A stretch of DNA of 64,000 bases, taken from assembly GCF_036370855.1 (NCBI RefSeq), contig NC_088132.1:61728841-61792840 (forward strand), given 5' to 3'. The stretch is from Dromaius novaehollandiae (Eukaryota > Chordata > Aves > Casuariiformes > Dromaiidae). Made by a program: the position numbers and the translations under genes. The notes beneath the pieces are model-generated. The model was given only the letters and a program-made list of their open reading frames with translations. It was not told where the DNA came from and searched no databases. Shown here in pieces: positions 13,446-26,714 of the stretch (its first letter is position 1; the number at the start of each line of letters is the position of its first letter).

Positions 13446-13734
13446 AGTTGTATCTTGAAGGACTTTGAATGTACTTTCCCAAAATGCAGATAGCAGCTCA
13501 CTGTAGAAGGCAAGGGAAATCCACAGTCTGGGTGTTTCACAGGAACCTATGAACATAAACTAAAGAATGTATCTGCCAGGGCTGTAATTGCTTATGAGTC
13601 TACCCCTGCTCATGATCTGGCCTGGAAACAGTATTCAGGATGAATTTATCCTGCTGATACTAATTTCTTAAATCACAGCTCCATTTTGACTTGTGTTTCT
13701 CACAGCAAATCAGTATTACAGACTAAAGACTTAA

Positions 13735-13842
13735 GGGCTTGGTTCTTCTGTTTACATGGCTTCAGATCAGGAGTAATTCAATGGAATTGACTTTATTTCA
13801 GTGGAAAATCAGCACAAGTGAGGGAAGGAGGAGAGATATGTT
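13735..13842. repeat. Ancient amniote interspersed repeat fragment
   Basis: This is one of the better copies. It has GGCTTGGTTCTTCTGTTTAC, then ATCAGGAGTAATTCAATGG, then TTTCAGTGGAAAATCAGC and a purine-rich AGTGAGGG-AGGAGGAGA end. The order of these words matches the arms and centre of the 'TCAGGAGTAACTCCATTGAAGTCAATGGAATTACACC' repeat known across sauropsids. An ORF covering this segment is therefore not a gene. Confidence 0.45.
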
Positions 13843-16313
13843 AGTAAATCACAATGGAAATCACAGTCTCGATAACTCTGGTCTGCTTCTGCAACTCAGA
13901 AAACTGTGGGCAATTTTGATCAGGTCTTCAATATTCCTGGTTTGATACAGTGCAAGCTACCTTTAAAATTTAAAAAGCATTTAGGATTTTCTTGTAGAAC
14001 AACTTTTGTATTAACCAAAGCATATGCACCAAAGTAATTTTGAATCCATTAACCTGGAAAGACCTGAAAGTGAAATCAATACAATTTCAGAGCCTGAACC
14101 TTGGTCAAGTTGTGATTTTCTGTTAGAGCAATATAGTCCAGACTGCCTCTTCTGATTTATACGTAGGTATTGAGATCATCAGGGTCTGTCTCACAGAATT
14201 ATAGCCTCAAATTCTGAAGATCTTCTGCAGTGGCCATAAAATATACAGTCTGATCCATGGTTTTATACCCACATGTTTCAGTGGAATCACTGGAGTCGGA
14301 CAGTGGGAAAGTGCGATATCATCTGGGAGAGGTGCACAGAGTTGCAGCAGCTCCAGTCACTACATCTCATGAAAAGCCCTAGCTTTCCAGTAAATCAAGA
14401 CAGAACAGTGCAATTAACTCTCTAGTTTCTTAAAACATTTCCTCAGTGTTCTTATTTGTCTGTGTCTGTACGGAAATGCTTTTAAGTTCTGCTGTGCTGA
14501 AGTGATGCAAACTCTTAAATGGTGGGCTAGGGAACTCAAACCTTGAGCTTCTGTGAGTCTGACTGTGATTATATGATGGGCATAATAATGTGGCACTGTA
14601 GCAAAAAATAACATTTTCTTTACCTCAAAGCAAAACTACTCCTGATTGCCATCTAGTGAACCAGACTTGCACATTTCCTGCTACATTATTACCACTCTGA
14701 TTATTTCCCATCTGTAAAATCCCAAACAGATGAAATGCATTTCCCCCCTCTACCCAGCCAGCCTGAATCCGGCAGAATTCCACCCTCCTAGTTGGGGAAA
14801 ATCCGGGTCGCATCCCCGCCTGTCCTCTGAACAGGGTCACAGAGAAGGACACCTATGTATTGGAGAGCACTTCTTCCTCCAGAGATGTACAATGTGGAGC
14901 ATATTCCCCTATGTGCCAGAGCCATCCTTAAATAAAACTGTTTGAAACTTTTTATTGTGTATGTGGACAATATTGACTTCCAGTGCATAACCATCTTTTT
15001 GTAGCTAAAAGCTTTACAACCCTGAATGATTCCATTTGCAGACAATTTTTTTTCATTTTGTTTTGCAATATGTGCTTAAAGAAAGCAGAAATTTTTAATA
15101 TACATTTTCAGATCAGACTTATTTCCTCACTACTCCTTAGCTGACCTTATGGTTAATCATTTCCTTTCACTGCTAGTTTAAGATGCTGCACAGTCTAGGA
15201 AAAAATTATTCCTTCTTCTGCATCTATCTCTAGGGTTCCTAATTCATTCATTGAATCATACTCTAAACTCAGAATAATGAGGATTCAAACACATTTTAAA
15301 ATCTTGCTTCTGTGTGATGCAGAGACCAACCTAACACTGTCTGATAGACTGGATCAGATCAGTCACAAACAAGCAGCACAAACAGCTTCTTCAAAGTCAT
15401 GATTCTTAGTTTCTGAACCAGCTGAAGTCAATCCATGTGCTGTGACTTGTATGCTCAACTATCAGATTATTCTGAGGCACTAGATGCCAAGGTAACTTGC
15501 CAGAACCAGCCAATGATAGTTTATATTCTGGATAGTTTTTTTTAAAAGAACTCTCCAGAGAGAATAAACAATATATCATGCACAATTTTTTATAGCTTTA
15601 TGCAAAGTAACTCCTGTCTGCCAGTTGGGCTGATGTTTAAGGCTACATTCCAGCTTTCATTTGACGTCCTAGAAGTCTTTTTTTCCTCCAGTAAACCCAC
15701 TTATGCTTGTAATGTTGTCTCTCCCCATGTACATGGATGTCCTGGCATGGAAATAGTCATGGGGCTACTCAGTCTGAAAAAGGGTTGCAAGAGTGGGAAG
15801 ATGTAATTTAACTTATAGAATGATGACTAGGTAACCTTTATTAATCCATTATTCTTAACCACAAATCATGGAGTAGCGAGCACCATTTAAAGAAGCAGAA
15901 CCCTGGCCTCTTCGGTGGAGGAGTAGATTCTTTTCTTCTACATCTGTGATGACACTATCAGAAGTGGTAAAGCCACCCTGATCCACACAAGAAAAAGATC
16001 TGCTCTCAGTACTGCACAACTGCTCTCTTGGTAACATGAATGGAGCCAAATTCTGCTTGCTGCCAAAGCTGTCTCCTCAGTGTCTTTCAGAGTGTGTAAT
16101 GGGTGTAAGCAGGCAAAAATTGATTCACAATGTGCTTTGGAATAGAATAATAAAAAAGGGATCAAGCCTGAAAATGTTTGGTTTGGGCCACAGGTAAGCA
16201 CTGGCAGAACCGGTGGGTGTCAAACTGCCAGGTGATACCAACATGGCCTGGGACCTCACCAGAGTCCCAGACGGATGCTCCCCATCACTGGCTGAGAGGG
16301 AAATGGCGTAAGG

Positions 16314-16360
<47 letters not shown>

Positions 16361-17860
16361 AGAAACACAGCTTTGCCAGCACTTCTGAGGAGCTGAAAGC
16401 TGAGTCAGTGTTCGGGTGTTTTTCCATAGGCTGCTGAATCCTTTGTAAAAGGGGGGTGAGGTGTCACTAGAGTGGATGCAATTCGTACAGTTTCTGGATG
16501 GGCCAGAAATTCTCAGGGGCAGATTTCAGGAGGGAAATATGCTATCTGTGCCTCTTGGTTCTCCAAATATTAGTAGTCACTCTATAAGATCAATTTTCAG
16601 TGCAGGAAGAAGTTGGTTAGTCAGCTTTTGAGTGCTGCTTCACAGACTGAGGCCAAGAAGAAAGCCAGCTGTGCCTTCCAGCAAAACCAACAGGGGAAGG
16701 GGCCTCTCTCAGAAAAGGCAAGCCAGCGGGGAGCCAAGTGAGCGCCAGAGAAAGCAAAGTCTGGATTGTTGTTCTGCTTCTCATTCTGCTTGAAGTCTGG
16801 TGGTAGAGGCAGAGCTGCTCTGCTGGCGTAAGCAGCATTATTCTGCTCACTTCAGTGCAGGCATAACCATTTTTTGCAAGCTCGGAGTGAAAACATGTTT
16901 GCATTTTTTCTTTCTGACTGGTGTTTTAATTGTAGGTATGCTAACTTTGATGTAGTTAGCACCTGTTTTTCCCTCATGGTACTAGGAAAATGCCTGCTGT
17001 GTGCCTAATGATTCATTTATACCCACTGCTGAGAGAAGTCGTGGTTTCTATTGTAGATTTGTAATGTGTATGTGTGTGTGCATATGTCAAATTCTACTGG
17101 GGTATAAGATGGTACAATTTTAGTTATAAAATAAGCGTAATTTGCAAAGGCTGGGAGTTGATTCATGTCAGTGTGGTTTGGGTAATAATCCTGCTTCTCC
17201 ACATTATAGTAAACATGGTTTGTTTATAATATAAATAAAAGAACAGCCCTTATGTTAAAAATCAGTGCTTCCTTCACTGGAGGGAGTGCTGCAGCTTATT
17301 CAAAGTAGACTTCAATGATTCTGCTGTAACTGTGCTTTTGGAAGGTCTTAATGCCATTAAGGTTCTTTCATTCATAGTAATGTAATGGCCTGCAGTTCAA
17401 AAAGCAGTTGCATACTCTGAATGCAGCAGAGAATTGCAGAAATCAGACTCTTGTAGAACAAATGAAGCCAGTTTCCATTTTCAAGGTTTGCTTGACTGAC
17501 AGCTGAGATGCTAAGAACCTTTTCAGGATTAAAATCTGTATCAGGTCAGGCTGGATAAAATTTCTCAGTTCTGCTTCAATCTAATACAGACAGTTGTCAA
17601 AGTAGCCCCGGGTACTGAGCTGATGTCTTACTGGACTATGTAACTGATGCATGTTTCTCCCAAAATGTGGTGTTAAACAATTCCTAAAAACCGGAACTCA
17701 GATGAAATTCAGACCCCTCTACTACTGGTACAACCAGAAAAGCTAGTCTTATTTCCACATGTGATGCTGGGGCATCTGAAGGTGCCTTAAAGATGTAAAA
17801 TCTATTCCCTTTTGTGGCATTTGGGTGTGGAACAACTTGAGATCCTCTTGAACTGGACAT
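13843..17860. other. Gene-free stretch with a TG microsatellite
   Basis: No recognisable gene. It contains the (TG)20 tract at 16317-16356, listed separately. Short frames on both strands near the tract encode runs of Val-Cys or Thr-His and are artefacts of the repeat. Confidence 0.55.
16317..16356 (+). repeat. (TG)20 microsatellite
   Basis: Twenty perfect TG units. Such a pure tract is normally length-polymorphic within a species. Confidence 0.97.
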
Positions 17861-17864
17861 CAAG

Positions 17865-18022
17865 CACCTAAGTGCCTCTTTGGATTTATGCAGAGTAAGC
17901 CTACTTTTTGAAGTGACAAGCTCACTTCTCTGTCACAACCTATGGCTGCTAGAGGTGCACGATGTCTTTCTGCATTTAGGAACCATGACTTTAGGCACCC
18001 ATGTTTGAAGATGTGGGACTAG
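17865..18022. repeat. Old 'GGCACCTAA' type repeat fragment
   Basis: AAGCACCTAAGTGCCTCTTTGG at about 17860-17881 and GACTTTAGGCACCCATGTTTGAAGATGTGGG at about 17988-18018 resemble the 'CTTAGGCACCTAAGTTTGAAAATGTTGG' words of an old sauropsid repeat. Related fragments occur at 33365 and 48760. The family name is uncertain. Confidence 0.35.
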
Positions 18023-20010
18023 GTCTTTGGTGACCTCACAAAATTGCTAACAGTCTCTCATTTGCAAGGAATTGGACAGGAGGCTTGGGAAGCCCTTGTC
18101 CCGTCTGCCTCACATGTTCCCTTCCCTGCAGCCCTGGCTCTTCTTGCTGGCTGCTCCCAAGGATCTCCTGCCTCATGTAGCCGCAGGGGTCCTGTGCAGG
18201 CAGCAGCCGTCACTGCGACCAGGGGACAGCTGCCTATGTTGACGCATATTCTTGCTTGCCAACAGCTGTGGCATCCTTTCTTGCCTTCAGAAACTCCCTT
18301 GGATCTCAAGCATTAAATCAAGTCCTGTCTCCGTAGGTGGAGAGCAAAGTTCAATCTTTTGCCTTCCCAACATGCAGACTGTTTTTTCGAGCTGTATATT
18401 TAAGAGTCCTGGACACAGTTTTTTCTAAGAAGGGAGCTAACAGTCCGCCTATACCACTGCAAGAGCAAGATCTCTTTATTTGTACACTGTTGTACTTATT
18501 GGCTTTTGTGTAACATAGATAGTTTCTGAGAGCTGGTAAATAGGGAAATCATCCAGTAGGTTGTCATGTTCTTCTGCGCTGCCGTGTACCTGAACATACA
18601 ATGATGATTCTTCCCCACTGGGTCAATAATCTATAGGCTTCTAAAGCACAGTCTGTCTCCTTCTCAGTATACCTGTTTTCTTGGTCTGAAATGTAGCCAG
18701 AATTGTGATGCCAGTGCTATCACAGTCATTTCTGCCACAAATACCGTACAGGCAGGAGCAAGTACCAGGAGCAAAATGGAGATATTTACACCTGTCTTGG
18801 TAAGAAGCAAGGATAAGGAGGAAAGGCTAGAAAGACAAGTGAGCAAGGTTTTCAGGATGGTGCAGGCATCAAAAATTTTGTGCCTCCACCTTACATGACT
18901 ATTGAACTTCCAGGTGAAATTTAGGTTATTTACACATGCATCCACAGATACACACAGATAAATGTGTGTACGTCCTCACGGGAATGAGACTTCATGTAAG
19001 GCTGCGGCGGTGCTCAGTTGTGTCTGTTGTCTCAGGGACTCTAACGCGGCTTGCAATGTTACAAATGGGTTTGGGTCATAGCTACAGGTCTCTTCATGGA
19101 GAACAGGTCTGTCCCTGAAGTCTTTTGTTCCTAACAGCTCTATTTACCTACAAAATAATTACTATGTGATACATAGTGGCAGAATTCTGGCAGAAAACAA
19201 TGCAGAAAGCTCTGTTTGCTCTTCAGCTCATACCTTTTCACAATTTCTGAGCCTAAAAGGTATTTTTTGTTGCATATCATTTCATGAGCTTTATGGGGTG
19301 GAAGCTACTTCCTTCTCACATGATTTGCTTGCTTAATACTCTGTGCCAGTAGAGGCTATACACATTCACCATGGCTCAGTGTCAATGCTTCTGCATAACT
19401 ATTCTTATATTTTTTTATTTCTGTGATGCTTTTCCTCTGAAAACAAGGTTTAAGTACAGAACTCTCAGATGTTCAACATTGAGCTCATCCACATCAGCTT
19501 GAGCAATAACTGGCAGATGCCAGGAAGCCTGTTGTAAGGAGACCTGGAATCCCCTTTTCTGGCCACTTCCTTATGTTGGGAAAGGACTGGGATTCCTGAG
19601 TCTCGAACTAGGAGAAGAATAACTATTATGAAGCAGCAGAACCAGAGTTAGTATCAACACATCCCCATCTGTGGAAAATTAAATTCTGGGTTTAAAAGTA
19701 TCAGCCAGAAGTTAATAAAGAATTATTTAAAGAGGTGAAATGCAGATTCAGGGTTGTTTTAGAGACTTGTTATTAATATTGCAGTAAAATATAAATGAAA
19801 TTTCTGGAAATCATTAAGTTAAACAACAGACTGAATTGTCAGTTTTTCTATAGACTGGTGATCTTTGTCCTCTCATTTTCCCCTTGCAGTAATGGTGACT
19901 CTCCCCATATCCTCTCAAACTTCCCCATCACAAGCCTCCTTAGTTCTCTGCACATCTCCAGTATCATCGCTCCTTCAGGGTCCTTTTCCTTCACCCAAAT
20001 GGCCAATTTT
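18023..20010. other. Gene-free stretch, locally GC-raised
   Basis: No recognisable gene. GC is raised at about 18060-18260, but CpGs are few, so it is not a CpG island. Open frames on both strands there look compositional. Confidence 0.55.
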
Positions 20011-20175
20011 CACAAAACCCCAGTGAACATAAGGTCACGGAAACCTCTATCTCTCTGTCAAATTTGAATGAAATTGGCCAACAGATTAAAAAGCTGTTAG
20101 GGGAAGACTGGTAGACAGACAGACAGGTTGCATAAGCCTCATTTTCTCGGGAGACCAAGCTAGAAGGTAGTAATA
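20005..20175 (+). mobile_element. Possible LINE/SINE 3' tail
   Basis: TCAAATTTGAATGAAATTGG at about 20057-20076 is followed by CCAACAGATTAAAAAGCTGTTAGG and then GACAGACAGACAGG at about 20115-20128. The order 'aaatttgaatgaaattgg, then a short spacer, then a GACA-repeat' is typical of the 3' ends of several vertebrate and invertebrate LINEs and their SINEs (RTE and Penelope type tails). I cannot assign the family. The body of such an element is not visible upstream. Confidence 0.35.
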
Positions 20176-20613
20176 TATCACAAGCACATATTTGTTTTCA
20201 TATGATGACATAATAAATTATTCTGAACATTGCAAATAAACCAGCAGAGATCTATGCTTCTTAAGAACCTGTGCCAGTAGATGGAAACAAAATTTTATGT
20301 GGCAAACCAAGCTTGAAGACAGACAGAGAAGGGTTCTGACAGAACTCCAGTGACAGTCAGTGGGAATTTTGCATAGAGAGTCCTAAAAGACTGTAGAAAA
20401 TAAAAACATTTATGACTATTGTTAAGAGAAGATGGACAGGGACTTAAAATGCAAAGTTCTCATAAATCATTAGCCTTATGCAAGCATAAAACTAAATGAG
20501 TATCATTTGAGATAAGCAAAGAGAGGCATTTAACAAATGAAATGAGACATTTTGGTTTATAAGGTATATAGTTGAATGTCACCTACAGTATTGTGGTTAG
20601 TGTTTTTCCCTTC

Positions 20614-20653
20614 TTAAAGGTAGTATGTTATTTTTAAAGGTAGCATGTACTAT
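20614..20653 (+). repeat. 20-base tandem duplication
   Basis: TTAAAGGTAGTATGTTATTT is followed directly by TTAAAGGTAGCATGTACTAT. These are two head-to-tail units with a few mismatches. Confidence 0.8.
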
Positions 20654-23600
20654 CAGATTAATCATAGGCTTTAAGGACATTTTTTACAAAGGAAGGCTAA
20701 ACACCTGAAAGTTGTATGTGTAACCTTTTGGGAATGAAGAGTATACACCAAGTAATCTAACAAAGCATTAAAGTGGGACGGTGATAACAATACAATGTAA
20801 AAAGGGTAGTTACTTCTTATGCAGTGGTTTTGTTCCCTATGGGCCAAATCCTGACCCAATGATACAACAAGAAAATACAGTTCTAAAAGGCAAAGACATA
20901 GAAAGGACTATGATCAGTCTCTTCTGAATGCTTACATAATGTAAGTCATCAGATTTTACTCAGTAATTCCTGCAGTGAAGGTTATTATTTTCCTTACTAT
21001 GTAATTGAAAACAATCAACTTCAGTAATTTGTGGCTGAATTGCAGCATATCTTTCAGAAGGACATCCAATTTAAAGCTGATGACTAATAAACCACTTCCC
21101 TTGTGTTTCAATGATTTGTTTCAATTGCCATTAAAAAGTTGGATCATATTTGCAATTTGTTTTTATTTCAAATTTCATTTTTAGTCATGGGTTCTTGGGA
21201 TACATTTGTTTGCCAGTGTAGAAAGTCTCTAAAATTGGACACCTGTGCAGGTATTTAGAAACCATGTTCAAATTGTCTTTTAATCTTCATTAGCCACCGG
21301 TTTCAACAGGAAGGTGATTTCACAGTATGGGTACTTTGGGCCACGCTTGACTGAAAATAGCTGTTTTCTTTGTAGTTCTCTTTCACCAGTGGCAATACAG
21401 ACCCAAGGAAAGGGAGACAGCAATATCATTTCTCCTTTACTTCCTATAACTCTCCAGAGCCAAACTCTGCTGTTTTCCTCATTGGTTATGGTGCATGTGA
21501 AAGCATTCAGCTTAAAATTCAAATCCAGCTCTGCGCGTTAGGACCAGCAGTTCCAGGTTTTCACAGGAGGGGCTACTTTGACATGGAAGCCTACAAGACA
21601 AGTCCACAGGTAGTGTCTCAGTACTGCTAACAAATGGGATATTTGCTACTGGTATTTTGTTCAAGGCATAGAAAATATTAGAGCCGAACAAATACTAGGA
21701 AGCCCTTTCTATGCATATTCAAGACTAATTTTTGATTCATCCATGCCTGTGAATCCTCTGTGCTCTGCTTCTGAAAATATTGGCATTTTCGAGCATTACT
21801 GTGCAAATACTGGGGAAATGTATACTTTTTAAAGATGAAATGCTTCAATATTTGCTAAAAGCAAATTTTGAGAAGAATATTGTGGTGCAAAGTGTTAGAT
21901 TCATATTGTACTGGTTAGTTACAGAAGTCTTGCAGGCAAAGTCCTTTAAAAAGAAGAACAGATTTCTAAGGCAAGAAACATGCAGGACAGACTGCCTGTT
22001 GTATTTTCAATTTGTTATACATTGCAACCATGAAATCACTGTTCCTTGCCTTGGTATCTATCTCACCTTTAATCAAGTCTAAAATAGAAATTGTGAATCG
22101 AAGAAGCAGAGTTACCCTGGAGCTGGGGGGAAAGGCTGTCTGCTCCAGTTTTCTCTTTGTGGAGCTAACAATGACATTAGCTAGCAGAAAGAAAGAAAAA
22201 GTACAATTAAAATAGAGTAAATTAAATCTGAATATTTTATCTTGCTTGTTTCATGTTCCAGTACGATTTTGTATAACAGAGGCCAAAGAATTTACTGCTG
22301 CAGGAGTGTGAGGGGGAGTGGTTTTTGCATCAATCAAGCAGCCTTAGAAAACTCAAGTGCTTGTCTCAGTTTTAAAATCCATAAACAAAAATACTGCAGA
22401 TGTTTACTCAGAGTTTTATTTTTCTAACAGGCAAGAACAGAGTCATTAGGCCAAACAAAAAATTCTGTTTGGAGGCTCAATACATCCTGACCTAGTTAAA
22501 TTTTGCACAAGTAATCAAAACATTTATTTCATGCAGAAAGATAAGTTAACTCAGAAAGAAAGCAACCTCCATCTTGGAGAATGGAGCCGCACATCTATAC
22601 CGTTCCTGTTGAAGTGAAAGGAGTGATAAGGTCACTGAGCTTTAAATTTTATCACTTACTGTGTGAAAGCACATCTGCAGTATGCATAATAGATGTGTTG
22701 TCTTTACAGCAAATATTGAGGGGTAGGTATTTTAAAAAGCGGAGGTTTGAAGTCTTTGGCCAGAAATAAAGTCATACAGTAAACAACATACTTTCCATTG
22801 AAGATGTCCACAAGAAATGGGAAGGCTGTACTTTGAATGCTATTAAATCCTTTGCCATTCTGCCAGGTATGCTTGTATTGCTGGTAACACCTAGGAGGAT
22901 ACTGCGAATGCCACACAGCTATTAATTACTTCCAAAGGCATGTGTAAAGAACTTTAATGGCAACCTTTGCATCTAGCCAGATGTTGGCATTTCAGTTGAT
23001 TGCTATTTAATGCACATAATATAATTGGTATAATCAGATCTTGAACTGTAGACATGCACAGTTAGAAGTAATATTCTTTCTTAAGACAAGGACTATTGTT
23101 TCTCTCTGTGTTATCATCTGAAGAACAATAAAAATTAATTAGCTGTTTTCTGTGGTAGAATTTGCTAAGTAATCATGTCCAGGCAATCCTGCTATTTTTT
23201 TAATGAAATGGCCAACCATTCCATAGCTGCTGAACAACAAGATTGCCACATACCTCCCTGCTTCACCACAAGCTTCCTGGCTGCAGCATCTCATTACAAA
23301 TCTATTCAGGGATTCCCGAGAGTGCTCTCAGCCCAAACTGTGAGTCTCACATGCCTGTGAGTCTCCTGCAGCTTTCTTTTCCCGTCTTAGGACCACTATG
23401 GTTATTCCTCTGGAAATAAATGCCTGGGTGCCTGTGATTCGCTTCTCTCTGCTGTTGAGTTGTGAGAGCAATAAGCCTGGAGTGGTTTCAGCTCATGTAG
23501 AATAGCACCCTCCCTCCTCTGCCAAGGACTGCAGCAACCCTCTTCTGGTGGGCAAGCGTTTAATAGCGTGGACACTGGCTGTTCTGTACCACTTGGCCTT

Positions 23601-26600
23601 GGTACCAGAGAATGGTTTGGGGCACATTTAATGCACTACTGTAGACATGGCTGATACGTTGACTTTTCCTCAGGTACACTCTTTTTTTCTGGCAGTGAAG
23701 CCCCATTGAGAAGGTTTCTTGACAAGCACAGGTTGTTCAGGACGTGAGGAAGAGGGACAGTCTGGCGAAAGCAGGCAGCAGGGCGGCAGAGGATGATGAG
23801 CAGCGCAGGGGCAGGGAGGAAGCCTGCTAGGGAAGGTGGGGGCTCAGCTGGGTCTGCAGAGAATGAGGAGAAACATTATGCTGTGCAAATGTGTTGGTGG
23901 GGGTAATGGGGGTAACCTTCCCCTTTAGCGCAAAAAATGATCACAAGTACATTTCATTTTGATCAGTTTTTGTGAGTGAGACCAAATGAGATGTGATAAA
24001 GCTTCCAGCTAAGTACTTAAAACAGTAACGAAGAGCCTGAAAACTAATAGCTGATTACTCATAAAGAAAAAGGGAGCAGAGAAGTGTTATGCATACTAGG
24101 GTTGTTATTTTCAGTTAAAAACATTTCTACAATATATTTGCTGTAAGAGGGAAATTTTGAGATCATGTACAAATGATTGTATCAATTTTTTTAAAATGAA
24201 AAGTTGATATTTTCCAGAGTGAAAAGAATTTTGTCTCTGATTTGCTTTTTATAAGCCAGGTGCATGTCATTGCTTTGTCTGTCTCCTTCTTCCACTGTGT
24301 GACACAGATTTGGATTTGTTTTTTCTACCCAGGTACTGTTTTTCACAGAATTAGTGTGAAGTTAATAATTTTGGAAATCTCTCTCTCACTCTTTCAAACT
24401 CAGTTGAAAATAGTTAATGATTCAGAAATTATTGCAGAAAAGGGCAAAGAGAGGGTCAGCTAGAGAGTGAGACAGGAAGTATGATTGCACAAACTGAATT
24501 TCTTTAGAAAGCCAGATTTTCAGCTTGTAACAACATTTGCCATTGTTGCCTTTAGTAAAGGTTCTACTCCTCTTTCTCCCTTCTGTTTCTTGTGCTGAAG
24601 TTAAAATTTTTCTTCAAAACTTTGGGTAATACCAATAAAGCAAATACTTGAGTGAGTTCCTTATTAATGTAAATAACCCCCTAAAATGAGCAGGTAATTT
24701 TCACTTCTCTGTGAAGTTGGCTGTCTGGGATAGATGTGAATGGAAGGGATATATCTGGGGAACTGGATAATGCTTTCAGCAGCAATAAGACTTGGAGTAC
24801 CCACAGAAGGGCATTCTTGAGGTAATCCTTCCTAAATATGAGCAGTGTATTGCTGAACACTCATTTGTTTGCTCAGTAGATGAACAAAAATGGGTGTAAA
24901 CTTAGTCATTTTTAAGTGACCAGGAGATCTGTGCCTGATTAAATACTCTGGTATTTTACCCTTTTGTTTAAATGATGGGCACATGTTACCCTGGCACTCG
25001 TGCCAAAAATACTTGGAAGGTCCCAAATGTTACTCTTGTTTCTGGTATAAATGAAAGAGAGGAAACAAGACCTGTAGTCCTTCTTTAAGTGTTAGAGGAA
25101 CAATCATGATGTGGCCAGTGAACTTTACAGGCCTTCAAGTTGCCAAGGCACTTCCAAGCAATGACAAGCAGAAACAATATATTTACCTCTTGTGCTCTAC
25201 TACCAAGTGATGTTGGGTAGTAGTTGCTGTATACTTACTGAGAGGCTTGTGGCTCATGAACATGCTAGTGGAAGTGTGCAACCTATTTCTTAATTCTTGT
25301 AGATTAACCTTAAAGAAAACCTTAAAGAGTTTTTCTCAGAATTAGCAGGCAGTCTCTTGGGTCACACAGAAAGGACTCGATCAAATGGCTTTTCAGGGCT
25401 TTTTTGCTTGACTGTGCTGAAAGGCTGTGTTGCACCTTTTTTGGGGAATTGGTAAATAAGGGTCCCCACAAGCTCTATGTGAGCACCACAACACATCTTT
25501 GTTGAGAGACGAACTTGGAAGCTGGGGTTAAAATGGGCACACACATCAGCTTGTTCTCCACAAGACCTTGATGGCACAAGGATGCTATCTTAGTTTGATT
25601 GAACGGTATTCCAGAAGAGCTGGATGCTACATTTAGGATTAAACCAAAGGAGCAGTCATTTTCTTTTTAATTCTAAGAAAGTAATATAATGTTTTAAAGA
25701 CTCAGACTGAGTCTTTCCAGGAACCTAATTTAAAAAATCAATGTTGAACATACGGTATGTAGAAAGAGCAGCTGGGAGTCAAACTTTTTTTTTTGTAAAA
25801 CTCTCTGTTAACTTTTGAAGCACCAATTATTCCATTGTATCTGGGAAAACACCCGCAAAACAGAACTGTAAGTACCAGTAAATTAGACTTTATTGTAAAG
25901 CATTATATTTAAAGTGACTCATCTGACTCACAGTCCCTTCCAGGAAGTGTATTACTAATTTAGTGCAGTAAAGTGGCATGAAGTTTTGAGAGTGAATTGT
26001 CCTTAACTACCGCCCTTGTGTAGGTTTAACCCAGCAAGAGACTCAAAAAACACAGTAGTGCTAAAAGTAGAATTAAAATGGTATAAACTGAAGAGCTTTT
26101 GTTTACTGTACTTGGTAACCCAAGTCTCTTTTGTGTGTGCAATAAAGGAACAGAGCTCCTGTTGCTGTGATGGAAAGCCAAGAGAAAACTTTGCTTTATG
26201 TTTCAAAATATCTAATTACATGAGAAAACTATTCTACATGTTCTCTGCAAAATGACATGGCCTACACATTTTGCTCATTTGGGATCCTTTTGACCATTCT
26301 CTGTGAAAATCATTCTGAGACTCTGGTTTTGGAAACAGGACTGCCAAAACCTGATAAGAATGAAGTTTCTCAGAGTATTTCCAACTCAGTCAGGAAGGAC
26401 TAGAAGTCATCTTTGTATGAGACCTCCAGTTTAGTTTCCTAGACAAAGGAGTTAAATCACTATGGGCACTCGAACAGTTTAGAAAGTTCATAACTTTTTT
26501 CCATTCCTGCCTGAAAACTCAGTCTCTCCTGGATATATGTTGAACACCTTAGACTTGCTTCTGAGGCAGTTTCTCTGGTGACCCTCAGCAAGAATAAAAT

Positions 26601-26697
26601 TTAAGTGTAGTTTGGTCGCTACTGTTGTGAGCTTACAATTCACTTACTGGATTTTCTTGTATGTTCAGCTCTGGTTTTCCTGACTTTTAAGGCTGCC

Positions 26698-26714
26698 TTT
26701 TTTTTTTTTTTTTT
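26698..26714. repeat. Poly-T run (17 T)
   Basis: A simple T run. It could be the tail of a minus-strand retroposed copy, but nothing to its right is recognisable. Confidence 0.85.

Noticed and set aside
18044..18316. Paired open frames on both strands in GC-raised DNA
   Set aside because: Mirror frames of similar length on both strands are typical of GC-raised noncoding sequence. CpG is depleted, so it is not an island.
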